Below the pieces are notes generated by a model. It did no database searches. It was not told the DNA's origin and saw nothing but the letters and a program-made list of their open reading frames with translations. Positions 35,430 to 45,902 of a DNA stretch of 64,000 nt are shown here, piece after piece. Source of the stretch: an uncultured Methanomassiliicoccus sp. (GTDB taxonomy: Archaea; Thermoplasmatota; Thermoplasmata; Methanomassiliicoccales; Methanomassiliicoccaceae); the NCBI GenBank assembly GCA_944319735.1, contig CALUEU010000003.1, positions 239,895 to 303,894 of the forward strand, written 5' to 3'. Position 1 is the stretch's first letter. Each line of letters starts with the position of its first letter. Both the position numbers and the translations under genes were made by a program.

Positions 35430-38400
35430 ATGGCACTCACAGTTATATCTGCATTTATTTTAATAATCATAAGTTTTTGTTTAACTACTGTAATCAACCC
35501 TATTGTAGAGGATAATTCTCAGAATTCTGTTTTAAGTGAGAATTCTGAAGCTGATCCCAGATCTAATTATGTCCTGGACGTTAATGAGGGCTCTGGTGTA
35601 TATTCGTATACTGTATCCGACAACACCAATACGACAATATCAGAATATACTCTAGGATTTTCTTTTGATTCTGACAGTGGAGTTGCTAAAATCACTAGTT
35701 TTGAAAAAATCACTCAAGAAGACTTAATTGTATTTATTGTTCCAGATAAAGTCGTCAATAATGGTATTGATTATAATATTATTGACTTAAATGGCATATT
35801 CAAAAATAATAACAAATATCTATCGAAAGTATACCTATCTCCTGCAGTCATTGGGTTAAATAAACAAGAATTTCAAAACCAAATAGGCCTTAGATACATT
35901 GATTTGTGCAAAATAACATCGATGGGGACTGGTGCATTTCAAAAGACTTCTATTTCTCATATAGTCATTCCAAACAGTGTTACGAGGTTGGACACTCAAG
36001 CTTTTGCTCAAATGGGTTCACTCACACAGATATTATTTGAAAACGGCTCAATGCTATCAACAATCCCTTCTAATTGTTTTAATGCTTGTTCAAATCTATC
36101 TACTTTAACTTTGCCTGAGTCAATACGTGAAATAGGGAGTAATGCATTTCGGAACTCTGGACTATCCGAACTGGATTTATCGAATCTAGATACTTCTGAA
36201 GGCGCTCCGTTACTTTTACAAGAATATGCATTTTCAAAGATGTTGTCAAATACGACAATAACTTTACCAGGTAATCTTGAGATTGCTGGCAGTTTATCAG
36301 ATATCTCTCTTAAAATTATATTAAAAGATACGCAATCTTTGATGATAAGGAAAAGTAGTACTGATTCATTAACATTTTCAGTAACAGAATCTAACTTTTG
36401 GATAGATGATAATTTCTCAAATTGGGATAATCTTCTAAGCAAGTATCCTTCTGCAAAACTTGAGATGCTTGACGAATCAAATAATCTAATGACTGTAGTT
36501 ATTAAGGAAAATGTTCTTTTAAAATGTTTATCTCGTGAACGCATTGAGATACCAAACACAGTAACATCTATCGGAGCTTCTGCATTCAAAAACTGTTTCA
36601 CCGACACTCCCGTTTCAATTGAAATCCCCAGTGGTGTAACTTCTATAGGATCCAATGCATTTCAAGGATGCACGAAACTTTACCAACTAACATTTGCTGA
36701 AGGATCACAACTTCAGACAATCGGAGACTATGCATTCAGTGGGTGTTTTGTCAATGGTACGAGATCTTCAATTGAAATTCCCAGCAGTGTAACTTCCATA
36801 GGATCTAATGCATTTCAAGGATGCACGAAACTTTACCAACTAACATTTGCTGAAGGATCACAACTTCAGACAATCGGAGACTATGCATTCAGTGGGTGTT
36901 TTGTCAATGGTACGAGATCTTCAATTGAAATTCCCAGCAGTGTAACTTCCATAGGATATAATGCATTTAGGGGATGTACAAATCTTACTACCGTATCATT
37001 TGCTGAAGAATCACAACTTCAGACAATCGGAGATTCTGCATTTATGAATTGCTTTGTAGAACCAGGCACTAACGTTGAGACTTTTTCTAATTCCATTGTG
37101 ATTCCTAGCAGTGTAATTTCAATAGGCAGTAGTGCCTTCCAAAACTCTAAACACCTCGCCAGCATAGCATTTGCTGAAGGATCACAAATTCAAACAATCG
37201 GTACGTCTGCATTTAATTCTCAATCTACTATACAGATTACAATTCCATTGGATCACTTGATTACTTTTGGCACGAATGTGGTTGGACCAAGAACAACTGT
37301 TATTTTCACAGGAAGCCTGCCAACTGCAACTGATGTAGAGACTTTAACCATTAATGGAATTCAATTCATGGTGAATAAAAATTCTGAAGATAAATATGAG
37401 CTATTATCTGCATTGTCTAGTTTAGATGGCGCAGAATTGACCATACCAGATACTGTTTCATCAATAGGTTTTGTATTTAAAAATACTAATATATCTTCAA
37501 TATCTCTACCTTCTAGCATTATATTTAATGATGCCGCTCTGAGTGACTGTAAATCGCTTACATCGGTATCTTTTTATGGCAATACACAACTGACGATTGC
37601 TACATCTGTATTTGCACGCTGTTCATCGCTAACCTCTGTTGATTTTGGAAATACAACCGATTTAAAAATATATGCAAAGGCATTTGAAGGATGTAAATCA
37701 CTTACTACTATAACCCTCAACTCACTATCTATATTGGCTAATTCAGCCTTTGATCAATGTTCTTCATTATCTGATGTAACCATAACTAACAGCTCCAATT
37801 ACACAGTAATGAATGGCTTAGTTTTAACAAAATCCAGCGGCTCTTCAAACTTTGACAGGATATGTCTTAGGCCGATGAATCTAGTCAACATAATCATTCC
37901 TGCCAGTGTAACTTCACTTAAAGATGTTGGAGGTGAAGTGGGATTATTTACAAATAGTAATATAAAATCAGTTACGTTTGAATCTGATTGTTCTTTATCT
38001 ATTGGAGAAAAAGATTTTTACAACTGTACACAGTTGGAAGATGTAGTTTTCAAACCAGATTGCAACATTGGGCTGATTGGCAATTCTGCCTTCACTAATA
38101 CTGGAATATATACAATATCTATTCCAGATAGTGTAAAATCAATCGGCGTCAGTGCCTTTGATAATTGTCTATCATTATCAAGCGTTGAATTTGGTCAAAA
38201 TTCTTTACTTGCTGAAATAGGATCTCATGCATTCCGTGGATGCGTGAAACTATTTGAATTTAATATCACAAGTGGCGTGACTAGTATTGGGGACGATGCA
38301 TTTTGGGGATGTGCAACATTATCTAAGTTTAATATAACTGATAATCAACAATTTTATTTTGACGGAAGTTTATTGATAGCAAATAATACAATCATATTCG

Positions 38401-41400
38401 TAGTTTCCACAGCTTCTTCAATCAATATATCCAGTGAAATAACTGGTTATTCTCAAAACGCTTTTTACAACAATAGCATTATAGAGTTCTCAGTTTCAGA
38501 TGATCACCCTATTTTCACTTCAGTTGGTGGAATATTGATGAATAAAGAAAAAACAGAGTTAAAAATAGTAGGCGGTGGAATAACTGAGTTAGTAATTCCT
38601 GATACTGTAACCATGCTAAATGGATCAGCATTAGCTTACTCAAACTTATTAGAATCTGTATCTTGGAATGGAACTAGCCTAGATATCTCTTCAGCTGCAA
38701 TTTTTAATAAATCAAATCTCAAAAACATATCATTCACTGCAACTGATTCGATAACACTGGATGGGATGTCCATACATGAATGTCGCAATATTGAGTCCAT
38801 CAGTCTCAAATGCAATGAATTGATATTAACTGGTGCAGCACAGATCTCCAATTGCGGTTATAATGATCTAAACGTTACTCTGGACTGCAATACACTCAAT
38901 AGCGCGTCATATACTGGAAATTTCTTTACAAACTGCAATGGTTTATCTAATCTAAACTCATCTGTTATTCTTCCTGTGAATTCTTTTTATGGTGAGTATT
39001 CAAACTTTAATGCAATAATCCAGGGTGAGGCTAAAAACGCTTTAAATGTCATTACTGGATGTGATACAAGCATCTCTTCAGATATTGAGGGTTTTAGTCA
39101 AAACATATCTTCGATTAAAGTGGAAAATATCTCTGTGAACTCAAATGGTACAATACTAAAAATGAGGGAAACATCTTTCAGATTTTCATTTACAACCAGT
39201 GCCGGTCACACGGTATATGATGTTGTTCCTATTGCTGATGGCGTTAGATTTGAAAAGGCAGGCAGCATGTACAAAGTAATCTTCTCTGATCAAATGCCCA
39301 CCAATCTAAATATTGTAATTAATCTGGTATCATCTGGAGAGCTGGTAACTGTACAATTTAATCCTCTTAATAGTGGATTATCTGTTTCAACAATAGAAAT
39401 CGTTAGTGGTACTACGGTTTTACCTGATATGTTTCCAACTTATGATATCGTTACAGATTATGAACTCGTTGGTTGGTATACCGATCCAAATTGCACCTTA
39501 AGATATGAACAGTCACCAATTAATTCATTAGAAACATTATACGCTAAGTGGATACCGGTTGAAGGTGTATCAATCTCATTTGATAATCTTCATGGTACAT
39601 CTAATGCTAAATATGAATTAAATGACAAAAGTTTAACTTTGGCTACAGAGGATAGAGTAGTTCCTGGTGGCATTATTGGACTATCGCTCAAACCTTATGA
39701 TGGATTTGAGCTCCTTGAATGGAACGTGTCTGTAACTTACTCAGATGGACATAACAACACATTTTCACTAGATTCCAGCGATCTTGAATTTACAGTTGAA
39801 AGCAGCATGAGTAGCATACGCATCGAACCTGTTTTTAGATACTACTCTAATTCTAATTCTTTAATCAACGTAACAGATATCGACAATTCTCCCATTCGTG
39901 GAGAGGACATCATACAAATCTGGAACTGGGCTAGTGAGCATATTGATACTACAATGGGCGTGTGGACAGGATTTCCCAGCATTCCCCTTATTGTAGATGA
40001 TTATGTATATCTGCGATCAAATGATGACTTAATAAAATTAGACATTCATTCAGGTAGTGAAATCGATTCAATCACCACACCATCAACTACTGTGAAAGCT
40101 TACTACCATTATCTTGGGTATGGCAGTGGAGTTATTATTGACTATGCGACACGCAATGCATATGATCTGGATCTTAATTTAAAATACACATTAAATAAAA
40201 ATTATTCAGCTGTGTTCTACAATGATAACTATTTTTATGGCATATCTGATAGTAAATTATGGAAATTTAATGCTCAGACCGGTGAACTCTCATCTGACTC
40301 CATTTGGTCAGATGGGGTAAGCATTGCCTGGCATAGTCTATACGGAACCACATCTACTCCAGTATTTGCAAACAATCACATATATTTCATAGAAATAGAT
40401 GGGTCAAACAGGCTGATAGCCTCAATTGATCTGGATTCTGGAAATAAATCAACTATAAACCTTAGTAAATTAAGTGGTTTGTTGATTGATGACGGTTGGC
40501 TCACATATTATGAATATAATGGATCTGGATATCTATTTGTAACTGGCTATAATGCAGGTTTATTTGAAAATAAATGTGGAAACTCAATCATTTCATATAT
40601 TCAATTAGATAGTTCAGGAGGTCTACTCAGCGGTTCTGAAAGATATATTGAGATACCGGACATTACTGGTACTGCTTCAGCATTCGTAGTTTATAATGGT
40701 AGAGGTTACATTAATGTGACAGATACAAATTCTACCTCGAAAGTATCTGCACAATTCTATGTATATGATGTGGATGGCTTACTTTCAGACACGACTCCCC
40801 TCATAGAATGGAATGGTAAAGTTGCACATAGCAAATATCTAATTTATCAGGAGGACAGTAAACAATCTCACGGATCAATTGTATTGAATATTGCGCATGC
40901 CTTGGAAGAGGATGGTAAAGTTTACATTTACTTGTTGCCATATAATGTAGAAGATCAGGCAGTGTATATTTTTGAAGACTACTCAGGAAAAAGTTCTGCT
41001 GGTCAATATTTTGTAACATCAAAGGCCGGTTCATCATATGGATCTCAAGCCGTCAGAGTTGGACCAAACGGTGAACTTGTCTGGTATACAGATTCTGGAA
41101 AATTATACTGTTATGGCGTTGAAGAACTCAACACATATTACTTTATGATCCAAACAGGTGATGGTAATAAATGGGTAAGTGTGAAAGATTCATCGGTTTC
41201 TAACGCACTCAACTCACTTGATGGATATAGCGTAGATGCGGCAGGTATGGTAACACTCAATGGAAAACCCCAAGTAATCCAATACTACAGCAACGATAAA
41301 TGGGAGGGCCCCATAAGCACCATTAAAGCATTTGGTTCGTATCATTATTTCATCATCTCAGATGAAAAGGCAGATGTCGAACAAGTGTATTATTACGACT

Positions 41401-41798
41401 CAGGCAATACATTCAAAACATGCAATGTCTCAGATGTAATTTCTGACAAATCGTTACTTGACATACTGCTATATCCTGAATTATTTGATATTGATGAAAC
41501 ATATGCCACGGCTGGAAACTCTGTTAAATTTAGCATACAGATACATAAGTTAATTAAAAACTTAAACGACGATTGTGCGGTTTCGGTCTTTGTAAAGTAT
41601 CTAAATGATACGACAACTTACGTATCTCTGCCATTAAATGTGGACAGTTCAACTACTATTACTACCACATCAGCTAGCAGTGAAGTTCCATGTGAATATT
41701 TAATCTGTATCTGGGATAAAGTTCCTGGATACGGTGATGCCGCTCAGCTATTTCTAAAGAAGACTGGAGATATAACTACTGGGGATGGATTGCAGTGA
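35430..41798 (+). CDS. Giant BspA-type repeat protein with InlB, beta-propeller and DUF4430-like domains
   Basis: A product of about 2120 residues. A hydrophobic signal segment (ALTVISAFILIIISFCL) is followed by an extended array of BspA/LRR_5 repeats (to about residue 1270) of the type IEIPSSVTSIGSNAFQGC, one InlB-type repeat (about 1320-1385; ELVGWYTDPN ... LYAKW), a PQQ-like beta-propeller (about 1500-1905) and a DUF4430-like end. No C-terminal anchor is visible. The start is unclear: GGAGGGG at 35400 is about 24 bases from the ATG at 35430 but well spaced to in-frame ATC/ATT codons at 35412/35415 that would add the usual basic N region (IKKHI); a TTG at 35391 precedes the ribosome site. 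The next gene overlaps its stop. Base composition is markedly AT-rich relative to the core genes, hinting at transfer. Confidence 0.88.
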   Translation: MALTVISAFILIIISFCLTTVINPIVEDNSQNSVLSENSEADPRSNYVLDVNEGSGVYSYTVSDNTNTTISEYTLGFSFDSDSGVAKITSFEKITQEDLIVFIVPDKVVNNGIDYNIIDLNGIFKNNNKYLSKVYLSPAVIGLNKQEFQNQIGLRYIDLCKITSMGTGAFQKTSISHIVIPNSVTRLDTQAFAQMGSLTQILFENGSMLSTIPSNCFNACSNLSTLTLPESIREIGSNAFRNSGLSELDLSNLDTSEGAPLLLQEYAFSKMLSNTTITLPGNLEIAGSLSDISLKIILKDTQSLMIRKSSTDSLTFSVTESNFWIDDNFSNWDNLLSKYPSAKLEMLDESNNLMTVVIKENVLLKCLSRERIEIPNTVTSIGASAFKNCFTDTPVSIEIPSGVTSIGSNAFQGCTKLYQLTFAEGSQLQTIGDYAFSGCFVNGTRSSIEIPSSVTSIGSNAFQGCTKLYQLTFAEGSQLQTIGDYAFSGCFVNGTRSSIEIPSSVTSIGYNAFRGCTNLTTVSFAEESQLQTIGDSAFMNCFVEPGTNVETFSNSIVIPSSVISIGSSAFQNSKHLASIAFAEGSQIQTIGTSAFNSQSTIQITIPLDHLITFGTNVVGPRTTVIFTGSLPTATDVETLTINGIQFMVNKNSEDKYELLSALSSLDGAELTIPDTVSSIGFVFKNTNISSISLPSSIIFNDAALSDCKSLTSVSFYGNTQLTIATSVFARCSSLTSVDFGNTTDLKIYAKAFEGCKSLTTITLNSLSILANSAFDQCSSLSDVTITNSSNYTVMNGLVLTKSSGSSNFDRICLRPMNLVNIIIPASVTSLKDVGGEVGLFTNSNIKSVTFESDCSLSIGEKDFYNCTQLEDVVFKPDCNIGLIGNSAFTNTGIYTISIPDSVKSIGVSAFDNCLSLSSVEFGQNSLLAEIGSHAFRGCVKLFEFNITSGVTSIGDDAFWGCATLSKFNITDNQQFYFDGSLLIANNTIIFVVSTASSINISSEITGYSQNAFYNNSIIEFSVSDDHPIFTSVGGILMNKEKTELKIVGGGITELVIPDTVTMLNGSALAYSNLLESVSWNGTSLDISSAAIFNKSNLKNISFTATDSITLDGMSIHECRNIESISLKCNELILTGAAQISNCGYNDLNVTLDCNTLNSASYTGNFFTNCNGLSNLNSSVILPVNSFYGEYSNFNAIIQGEAKNALNVITGCDTSISSDIEGFSQNISSIKVENISVNSNGTILKMRETSFRFSFTTSAGHTVYDVVPIADGVRFEKAGSMYKVIFSDQMPTNLNIVINLVSSGELVTVQFNPLNSGLSVSTIEIVSGTTVLPDMFPTYDIVTDYELVGWYTDPNCTLRYEQSPINSLETLYAKWIPVEGVSISFDNLHGTSNAKYELNDKSLTLATEDRVVPGGIIGLSLKPYDGFELLEWNVSVTYSDGHNNTFSLDSSDLEFTVESSMSSIRIEPVFRYYSNSNSLINVTDIDNSPIRGEDIIQIWNWASEHIDTTMGVWTGFPSIPLIVDDYVYLRSNDDLIKLDIHSGSEIDSITTPSTTVKAYYHYLGYGSGVIIDYATRNAYDLDLNLKYTLNKNYSAVFYNDNYFYGISDSKLWKFNAQTGELSSDSIWSDGVSIAWHSLYGTTSTPVFANNHIYFIEIDGSNRLIASIDLDSGNKSTINLSKLSGLLIDDGWLTYYEYNGSGYLFVTGYNAGLFENKCGNSIISYIQLDSSGGLLSGSERYIEIPDITGTASAFVVYNGRGYINVTDTNSTSKVSAQFYVYDVDGLLSDTTPLIEWNGKVAHSKYLIYQEDSKQSHGSIVLNIAHALEEDGKVYIYLLPYNVEDQAVYIFEDYSGKSSAGQYFVTSKAGSSYGSQAVRVGPNGELVWYTDSGKLYCYGVEELNTYYFMIQTGDGNKWVSVKDSSVSNALNSLDGYSVDAAGMVTLNGKPQVIQYYSNDKWEGPISTIKAFGSYHYFIISDEKADVEQVYYYDSGNTFKTCNVSDVISDKSLLDILLYPELFDIDETYATAGNSVKFSIQIHKLIKNLNDDCAVSVFVKYLNDTTTYVSLPLNVDSSTTITTTSASSEVPCEYLICIWDKVPGYGDAAQLFLKKTGDITTGDGLQ
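36615..36973 (+). repeat. 153-bp in-frame tandem repeat
   Basis: The unit starting TCAATTGAAATTCCCAG begins at 36615, 36768 and 36921, exactly 153 bases (51 residues) apart. The first two units are almost identical; the third diverges after about 50 bases. Each unit encodes two BspA repeats. The near-identity points to very recent duplication. Confidence 0.9.
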
Positions 41799-44560
41799 AA
41801 TATTTAAAACAGCTTCAAATTTTAACAATAGGCATACTCTTATGTGTATGCCTATCTCCAGGATTATGTCAGACTAGCGGTAACAGCGAAGAAAATATCT
41901 TCGTTGAAACTCCTTCAATAATCTATGCAAATGGAGTAACAGTTATTGAGGGAACTGTAAGTAATTATGTTCAAAACTCATCTTTGCTTATCGTAGAAAT
42001 ATGCAGAAAATCTGGAGATTCACTAATAACTTCATATGTGGATCTGAATGATGATAAATTTAAAGAATCATTTAGAACCGGGTATCTTACAAAAGGTGAG
42101 TATCTAGTAAAATTCACATATGCAATCTCTGGCTCATTGAAACCTTCGATATATGAGACATTGTCATTTACTGTTGAGAAAGAAAGTGAAGAAATTGCAG
42201 TTACTGGAGTTACACTAGATAAATCAGAGTTAACATTACTGGTTGGAGAATCAGAGAGGCTTTACGCTAATGTTGAACCGGCAACTGCAAGTAACCCAAC
42301 TTATACTTGGAGTTCAGCAAACCCTTCAATAGCAAAAGTCGATAAAAAAACCGGTATGGTCACTGCAGTCTCTGCAGGCAAAACTGCAATCACTGTCACC
42401 ACAGAAGATGGGGGTAAAACAGCCAGTTGTAATGTTACAGTATTATCCAACTCATCTGCTGGGAATATAATCCTTTCAAACACAGCCATGACTATTCACA
42501 ATAATGGTGAGGGGTCCAGATTATCTGCAAGTCTATCTGGGCTTTCTGGATCAGATTTAACATGGATAACCAGTAATTCAGATGTAGTATCATTCCTGGT
42601 CGGGACATCCTTTAAAAATACAGTATCAGGTACTGCTTCAGTTATATTGGTTGGTTTAGAAACTGGTAGCGCTACGATAACAGTGGCTTCTTCAACTGCA
42701 TCAGCAACTTGTGAAATTACAGTTGCTGAAAAACCAGCTGACACATCTAAAGAGTGGTATTATTTTTACATACAATTTAAAGAAGATTCAAGTGCAGCAA
42801 GCGGAACAAAATTTTCATCAGATGCTGAAAAAGGATTCTGGTTAGCAGGTTATGGAACAAATGCCGCGAATGCTTTAGAAAATGTATGTGGTGAAAATGG
42901 TATCAACATCATGCTAGTTACAAAAGGAGCTCTTAGGGGATGGTTAGGAACATTCTTTGGACTTGGTGATGAACAACAATCTAACGGGGATTGGAAGTAC
43001 TGGTCGCAATATAAATGGACTGGGGCAGACTTCTCTTCCAGTGGTTCATGGTCTTATAACAATTCTTCATTAGGCTACTATGATACTGGAGGAACATTTG
43101 CACTTATAAGGCAGATTACTTCTGTTGATGGGGCTTCTGCAGGAATTAGTGTGAAGGCATCCGACTGTCCTCAAGAGCTCAGACACGATGACTCAAGTGT
43201 TACAGTTACATACGATACAAACGGAGGCTCAACTGCCACTTTCATAGAAAAGGTGAAAAAAGGAGACTCTGTAAATCTTTCAAAATCTGCCGGAACTAAG
43301 GAAGGATACAAGTTCATGGGATGGAATACAAAATCCTCCGCAGTAACAGGTTTATCATCGCTTAAAGCAGATTCAGACATAACACTGTACGCAGTATGGA
43401 TTTCAGCATCTGCAGAAGTCACCACAACAAAAAATCCTGACGGATCAGAGACTACGACAATAAAAGACGAAAAGCAGAATGAAGACGGTACTACCTCTTC
43501 CATTACACAGTCAACAACAGTAAAAGAAGAGAAAGACGGCTCTATAAAAACTTCAGTAGATAAGACGGAAACAGTCAAAAATTCTGAAGGAAAAGTTCAG
43601 TCTGTAATTGAAGAAAAAAGCAATGAAACTGTTGATGCCAACGGCTCTGTAAATAAACAGACAGATAAAATAATTAAAGACGCAGAGGGCAACAACCTCG
43701 AAGAGACGACAGCTTTAGAGCTAACTGACAAAACAACAGGCGTCTCTACATCAGCTGAAATCAAAAAAGATTCGGCAGGCAATATACAGACTTCTTCAAC
43801 TTCGCAAGTAGAACTGGAAAACACCGGCGGAGTAGCAAAAGTAGACTCTTCCGTAATTGAAACTGTTCTCAAGCAGGCTGAAAAAGTTAAAGCTGTTGCA
43901 GCGGAAAAAGATGCAGACATAGAACACGTTTTAGAAATTGAAACTAAAGCAAATCAGACTACAGAGTCTGCTACCGTCGAAGTGCCGACAGAGTCTCTTT
44001 CTAAAATTGCCGAGTCAGATGTTAAACTGAAACTGAAAACTGATGTGGGAGAAATCGAAATACCTCCGGAGGTAGCTAAAAACCTGGCATCAAACGAAGG
44101 TGAAAAAGTCTCATTGAGAATATCTAAAGCAAACAAAGAGGAACTCAATGACAAACAGCAGGAGGCTGTTGGAGATTCCCCGGTTTTCAACCTTTCTGCC
44201 AAATCTGATGAAAATGAGATCCACGAACTCGGAGGAACTGTAAAAATTACTGTGCCTTATGAGCTCAAGGAAGGAGAGGATCCTGCAAAGATCACTGTCT
44301 GGTTTATTGATGAATTGGGAAATATTGTAAAAAAGAACTCTGTATACAATGAAGAAACAAAATCAATCACATTCGAGACGGATCATTATTCACTTTATTT
44401 CATTAAGGAAGACATCAGCGATCCGGATCCGGTAGCTCCACCGAAGGAAGATGATAAAAAAAGTGACAGCAGCGCGATATATTATGCAGTAGCCGTGATT
44501 GCAGTACTTGCAGTCATTGCAGCAACGCTTGTAATACTGCGTAAGAAAAATAAACTCTGA
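41795..44560 (+). CDS. Membrane-anchored BIG2/DUF4430-like/InlB surface protein
   Basis: A 921-residue protein. GTG start overlapping the previous stop (GTGA), so it is co-translated with the giant protein. In order: signal peptide (about 1-26); an uncharacterised beta domain to about 130; BIG2 Ig-like domain (134-217; VTLDKSELTLLVGES, VDKKTGMVTAVSAGKTAITV); a second BIG2-like domain (to about 314); the WYYFYIQFKED...YWSQY...SLGYYD domain (about 320-457); an InlB-type repeat (467-540; YDTNGGST ... LYAVW); a long Thr/Lys/Glu/Ser-rich stalk (540-880); a membrane helix (about 895-915) and a basic tail. The stalk and anchor suggest a display protein that could hold the giant BspA protein at the cell surface. 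Confidence 0.88.
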   Translation: MKYLKQLQILTIGILLCVCLSPGLCQTSGNSEENIFVETPSIIYANGVTVIEGTVSNYVQNSSLLIVEICRKSGDSLITSYVDLNDDKFKESFRTGYLTKGEYLVKFTYAISGSLKPSIYETLSFTVEKESEEIAVTGVTLDKSELTLLVGESERLYANVEPATASNPTYTWSSANPSIAKVDKKTGMVTAVSAGKTAITVTTEDGGKTASCNVTVLSNSSAGNIILSNTAMTIHNNGEGSRLSASLSGLSGSDLTWITSNSDVVSFLVGTSFKNTVSGTASVILVGLETGSATITVASSTASATCEITVAEKPADTSKEWYYFYIQFKEDSSAASGTKFSSDAEKGFWLAGYGTNAANALENVCGENGINIMLVTKGALRGWLGTFFGLGDEQQSNGDWKYWSQYKWTGADFSSSGSWSYNNSSLGYYDTGGTFALIRQITSVDGASAGISVKASDCPQELRHDDSSVTVTYDTNGGSTATFIEKVKKGDSVNLSKSAGTKEGYKFMGWNTKSSAVTGLSSLKADSDITLYAVWISASAEVTTTKNPDGSETTTIKDEKQNEDGTTSSITQSTTVKEEKDGSIKTSVDKTETVKNSEGKVQSVIEEKSNETVDANGSVNKQTDKIIKDAEGNNLEETTALELTDKTTGVSTSAEIKKDSAGNIQTSSTSQVELENTGGVAKVDSSVIETVLKQAEKVKAVAAEKDADIEHVLEIETKANQTTESATVEVPTESLSKIAESDVKLKLKTDVGEIEIPPEVAKNLASNEGEKVSLRISKANKEELNDKQQEAVGDSPVFNLSAKSDENEIHELGGTVKITVPYELKEGEDPAKITVWFIDELGNIVKKNSVYNEETKSITFETDHYSLYFIKEDISDPDPVAPPKEDDKKSDSSAIYYAVAVIAVLAVIAATLVILRKKNKL

Positions 44561-44570
44561 ACACCCCAAC

Positions 44571-44613
44571 ACGCTCTTTGTGCCGGACACAGAGAGCGTT
44601 TCTATTTTTTTTA
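44571..44613 (+). terminator. Intrinsic terminator after the surface bicistron
   Basis: A 12-base stem with one mismatch (44571-44582 with 44588-44599, core ACGCTCT/AGAGCGT) is followed by TTCTATTTTTTTT. It ends the transcript of the giant BspA and 921-residue protein genes. Confidence 0.75.
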
Positions 44614-44698
44614 TCAATCCTGTAAGACATCAATTGCCGTTTAAATCTGTGAATCTAGCTCAGTTAATTGGATGATATCTATATTTCCATATTATAAT

Positions 44699-44725
44699 GG
44701 ATGATACATCCGATAAATTAAATAC
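44699..44725 (+). promoter_or_regulatory. Importer B promoter with GGATGATACATCC palindrome
   Basis: GGATG-ATA-CATCC (44699-44711) is a perfect small palindrome whose right half runs into GATACATCCGATA. AAATTAAATAC (44715-44725) is the TATA box, centred about 30 bases before the ATG at 44752, with no ribosome site, so the message is nearly leaderless. A second GGATGATAT lies 30 bases upstream of the palindrome. Confidence 0.5.
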
Positions 44726-44751
44726 TCAATAGTCTTCCTTCCTCTGATTTT

Positions 44752-45891
44752 ATGGTAAATACCAAAGCTATTGCAGTTGCAGCCACTGCCATACTGATTG
44801 TGGCCGGGATAGGCGTCTACGCTGCCACCAGCGTCGGCGATGACACTCAAAAAGGAGGTTTCTATTCCTGGGATCCCACAGTCTTGGAGGTCAACGGCGC
44901 CTACTCGAACTCCACTCCGAGCCTGCTGACCCTGCTTGATGATCTGTATGAAGGAATTTATGGAAAGCTTCCGTCTACTGATAATATCGATATAAATTCG
45001 ATACCGTCTGAAGATCTTTGGCCGTATGAAAAATATGTGACGATGAATGACGATGGAACTCTTTCAGTGCGGACATACAATTCTTCAAGCACGGGAAAGA
45101 CTGCCCCCAATGCAGTTACTTCAATAGAAGGCACAGCAGAAAAAGTGGTCTGTTATACAGCAGCTTATGTAGATACGATTTACAATATCCTTTGTTCATA
45201 TTATGAAGAAGATAGGGGAAACAGTCCGAAGGCTGATGCCAGGCTTTGGGAAATTGTGGTAGGAGTATCATCAGACTGCAAATCAGCTTTGGAATCAGAC
45301 TTCAACATAAAAGTTCCCGGCAGTGTATTGATTTTTGATTTGGGTGAAAAACTTGTCACTTACTCAGAACAGCTGGCTGGTGAGTGCGCAGAGGATGAAA
45401 ATATTGTAATTTTCATGACTGAATACAATATACGTTCCACCAATGCAAAAATCACAGGAGATACTGTAAACGCAATCGAGAAAAATACCAACGGAAAAGT
45501 CAAGTTTGTTTTCCTGCTCTCAAACTCTCTGAGCATGGTGTTGAGCAACACGGAAATGATCGGCTCAATATTAGGGATTGAATACACTGAAGAATTCATC
45601 AGTGATGCTCTCATCGACATATATGCAATTAAATCCGAAATAAAAAACATGGCTCTGCAGGAAAAGTATACAGTATATGTAGAGACGGCTTCAGGAAAAG
45701 CAGCCGGGTCGGGGAACCTGATAACTAATCTGCTTACTGAGATTTTAGGCCTGGATAACATTGCAGACAACCTTACTCTGATGGAATCAAAGCTGTCTGA
45801 TGAACAGATTATCAATTCACAGCCTGATGTGATTATCTTCTATTCCAATGACTCAAGGACCATGGATGAAAAGATGAGGGTTCCTGTATAA
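44752..45891 (+). CDS. Importer B extracytoplasmic binding protein (divergent)
   Basis: A 379-residue protein with an N-terminal signal anchor (about 5-25; AIAVAATAILIVAGIGVYAA). The body is not a standard FecB/BtuF protein but shows bilobed binding-protein features: VYVETASGKAAGSG in the second half and a final LMESKLSDEQIINSQPDVIIFYS, which is the usual end of the helical backbone and second lobe. It stands directly before a FecCD permease and ATPase, so it is the likely ligand receptor. A hairpin terminator separates it from the permease gene, so receptor and transporter are probably expressed in different amounts. The ligand is unknown. Confidence 0.75.
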   Translation: MVNTKAIAVAATAILIVAGIGVYAATSVGDDTQKGGFYSWDPTVLEVNGAYSNSTPSLLTLLDDLYEGIYGKLPSTDNIDINSIPSEDLWPYEKYVTMNDDGTLSVRTYNSSSTGKTAPNAVTSIEGTAEKVVCYTAAYVDTIYNILCSYYEEDRGNSPKADARLWEIVVGVSSDCKSALESDFNIKVPGSVLIFDLGEKLVTYSEQLAGECAEDENIVIFMTEYNIRSTNAKITGDTVNAIEKNTNGKVKFVFLLSNSLSMVLSNTEMIGSILGIEYTEEFISDALIDIYAIKSEIKNMALQEKYTVYVETASGKAAGSGNLITNLLTEILGLDNIADNLTLMESKLSDEQIINSQPDVIIFYSNDSRTMDEKMRVPV

Positions 45892-45902
45892 GCTGAGTTT
45901 AA

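Noticed and set aside
43171..44202. Several long minus-strand open frames in the 921-residue protein gene
   Set aside because: They are antisense shadows caused by the low-complexity Thr/Lys/Glu/Ser-rich stalk.
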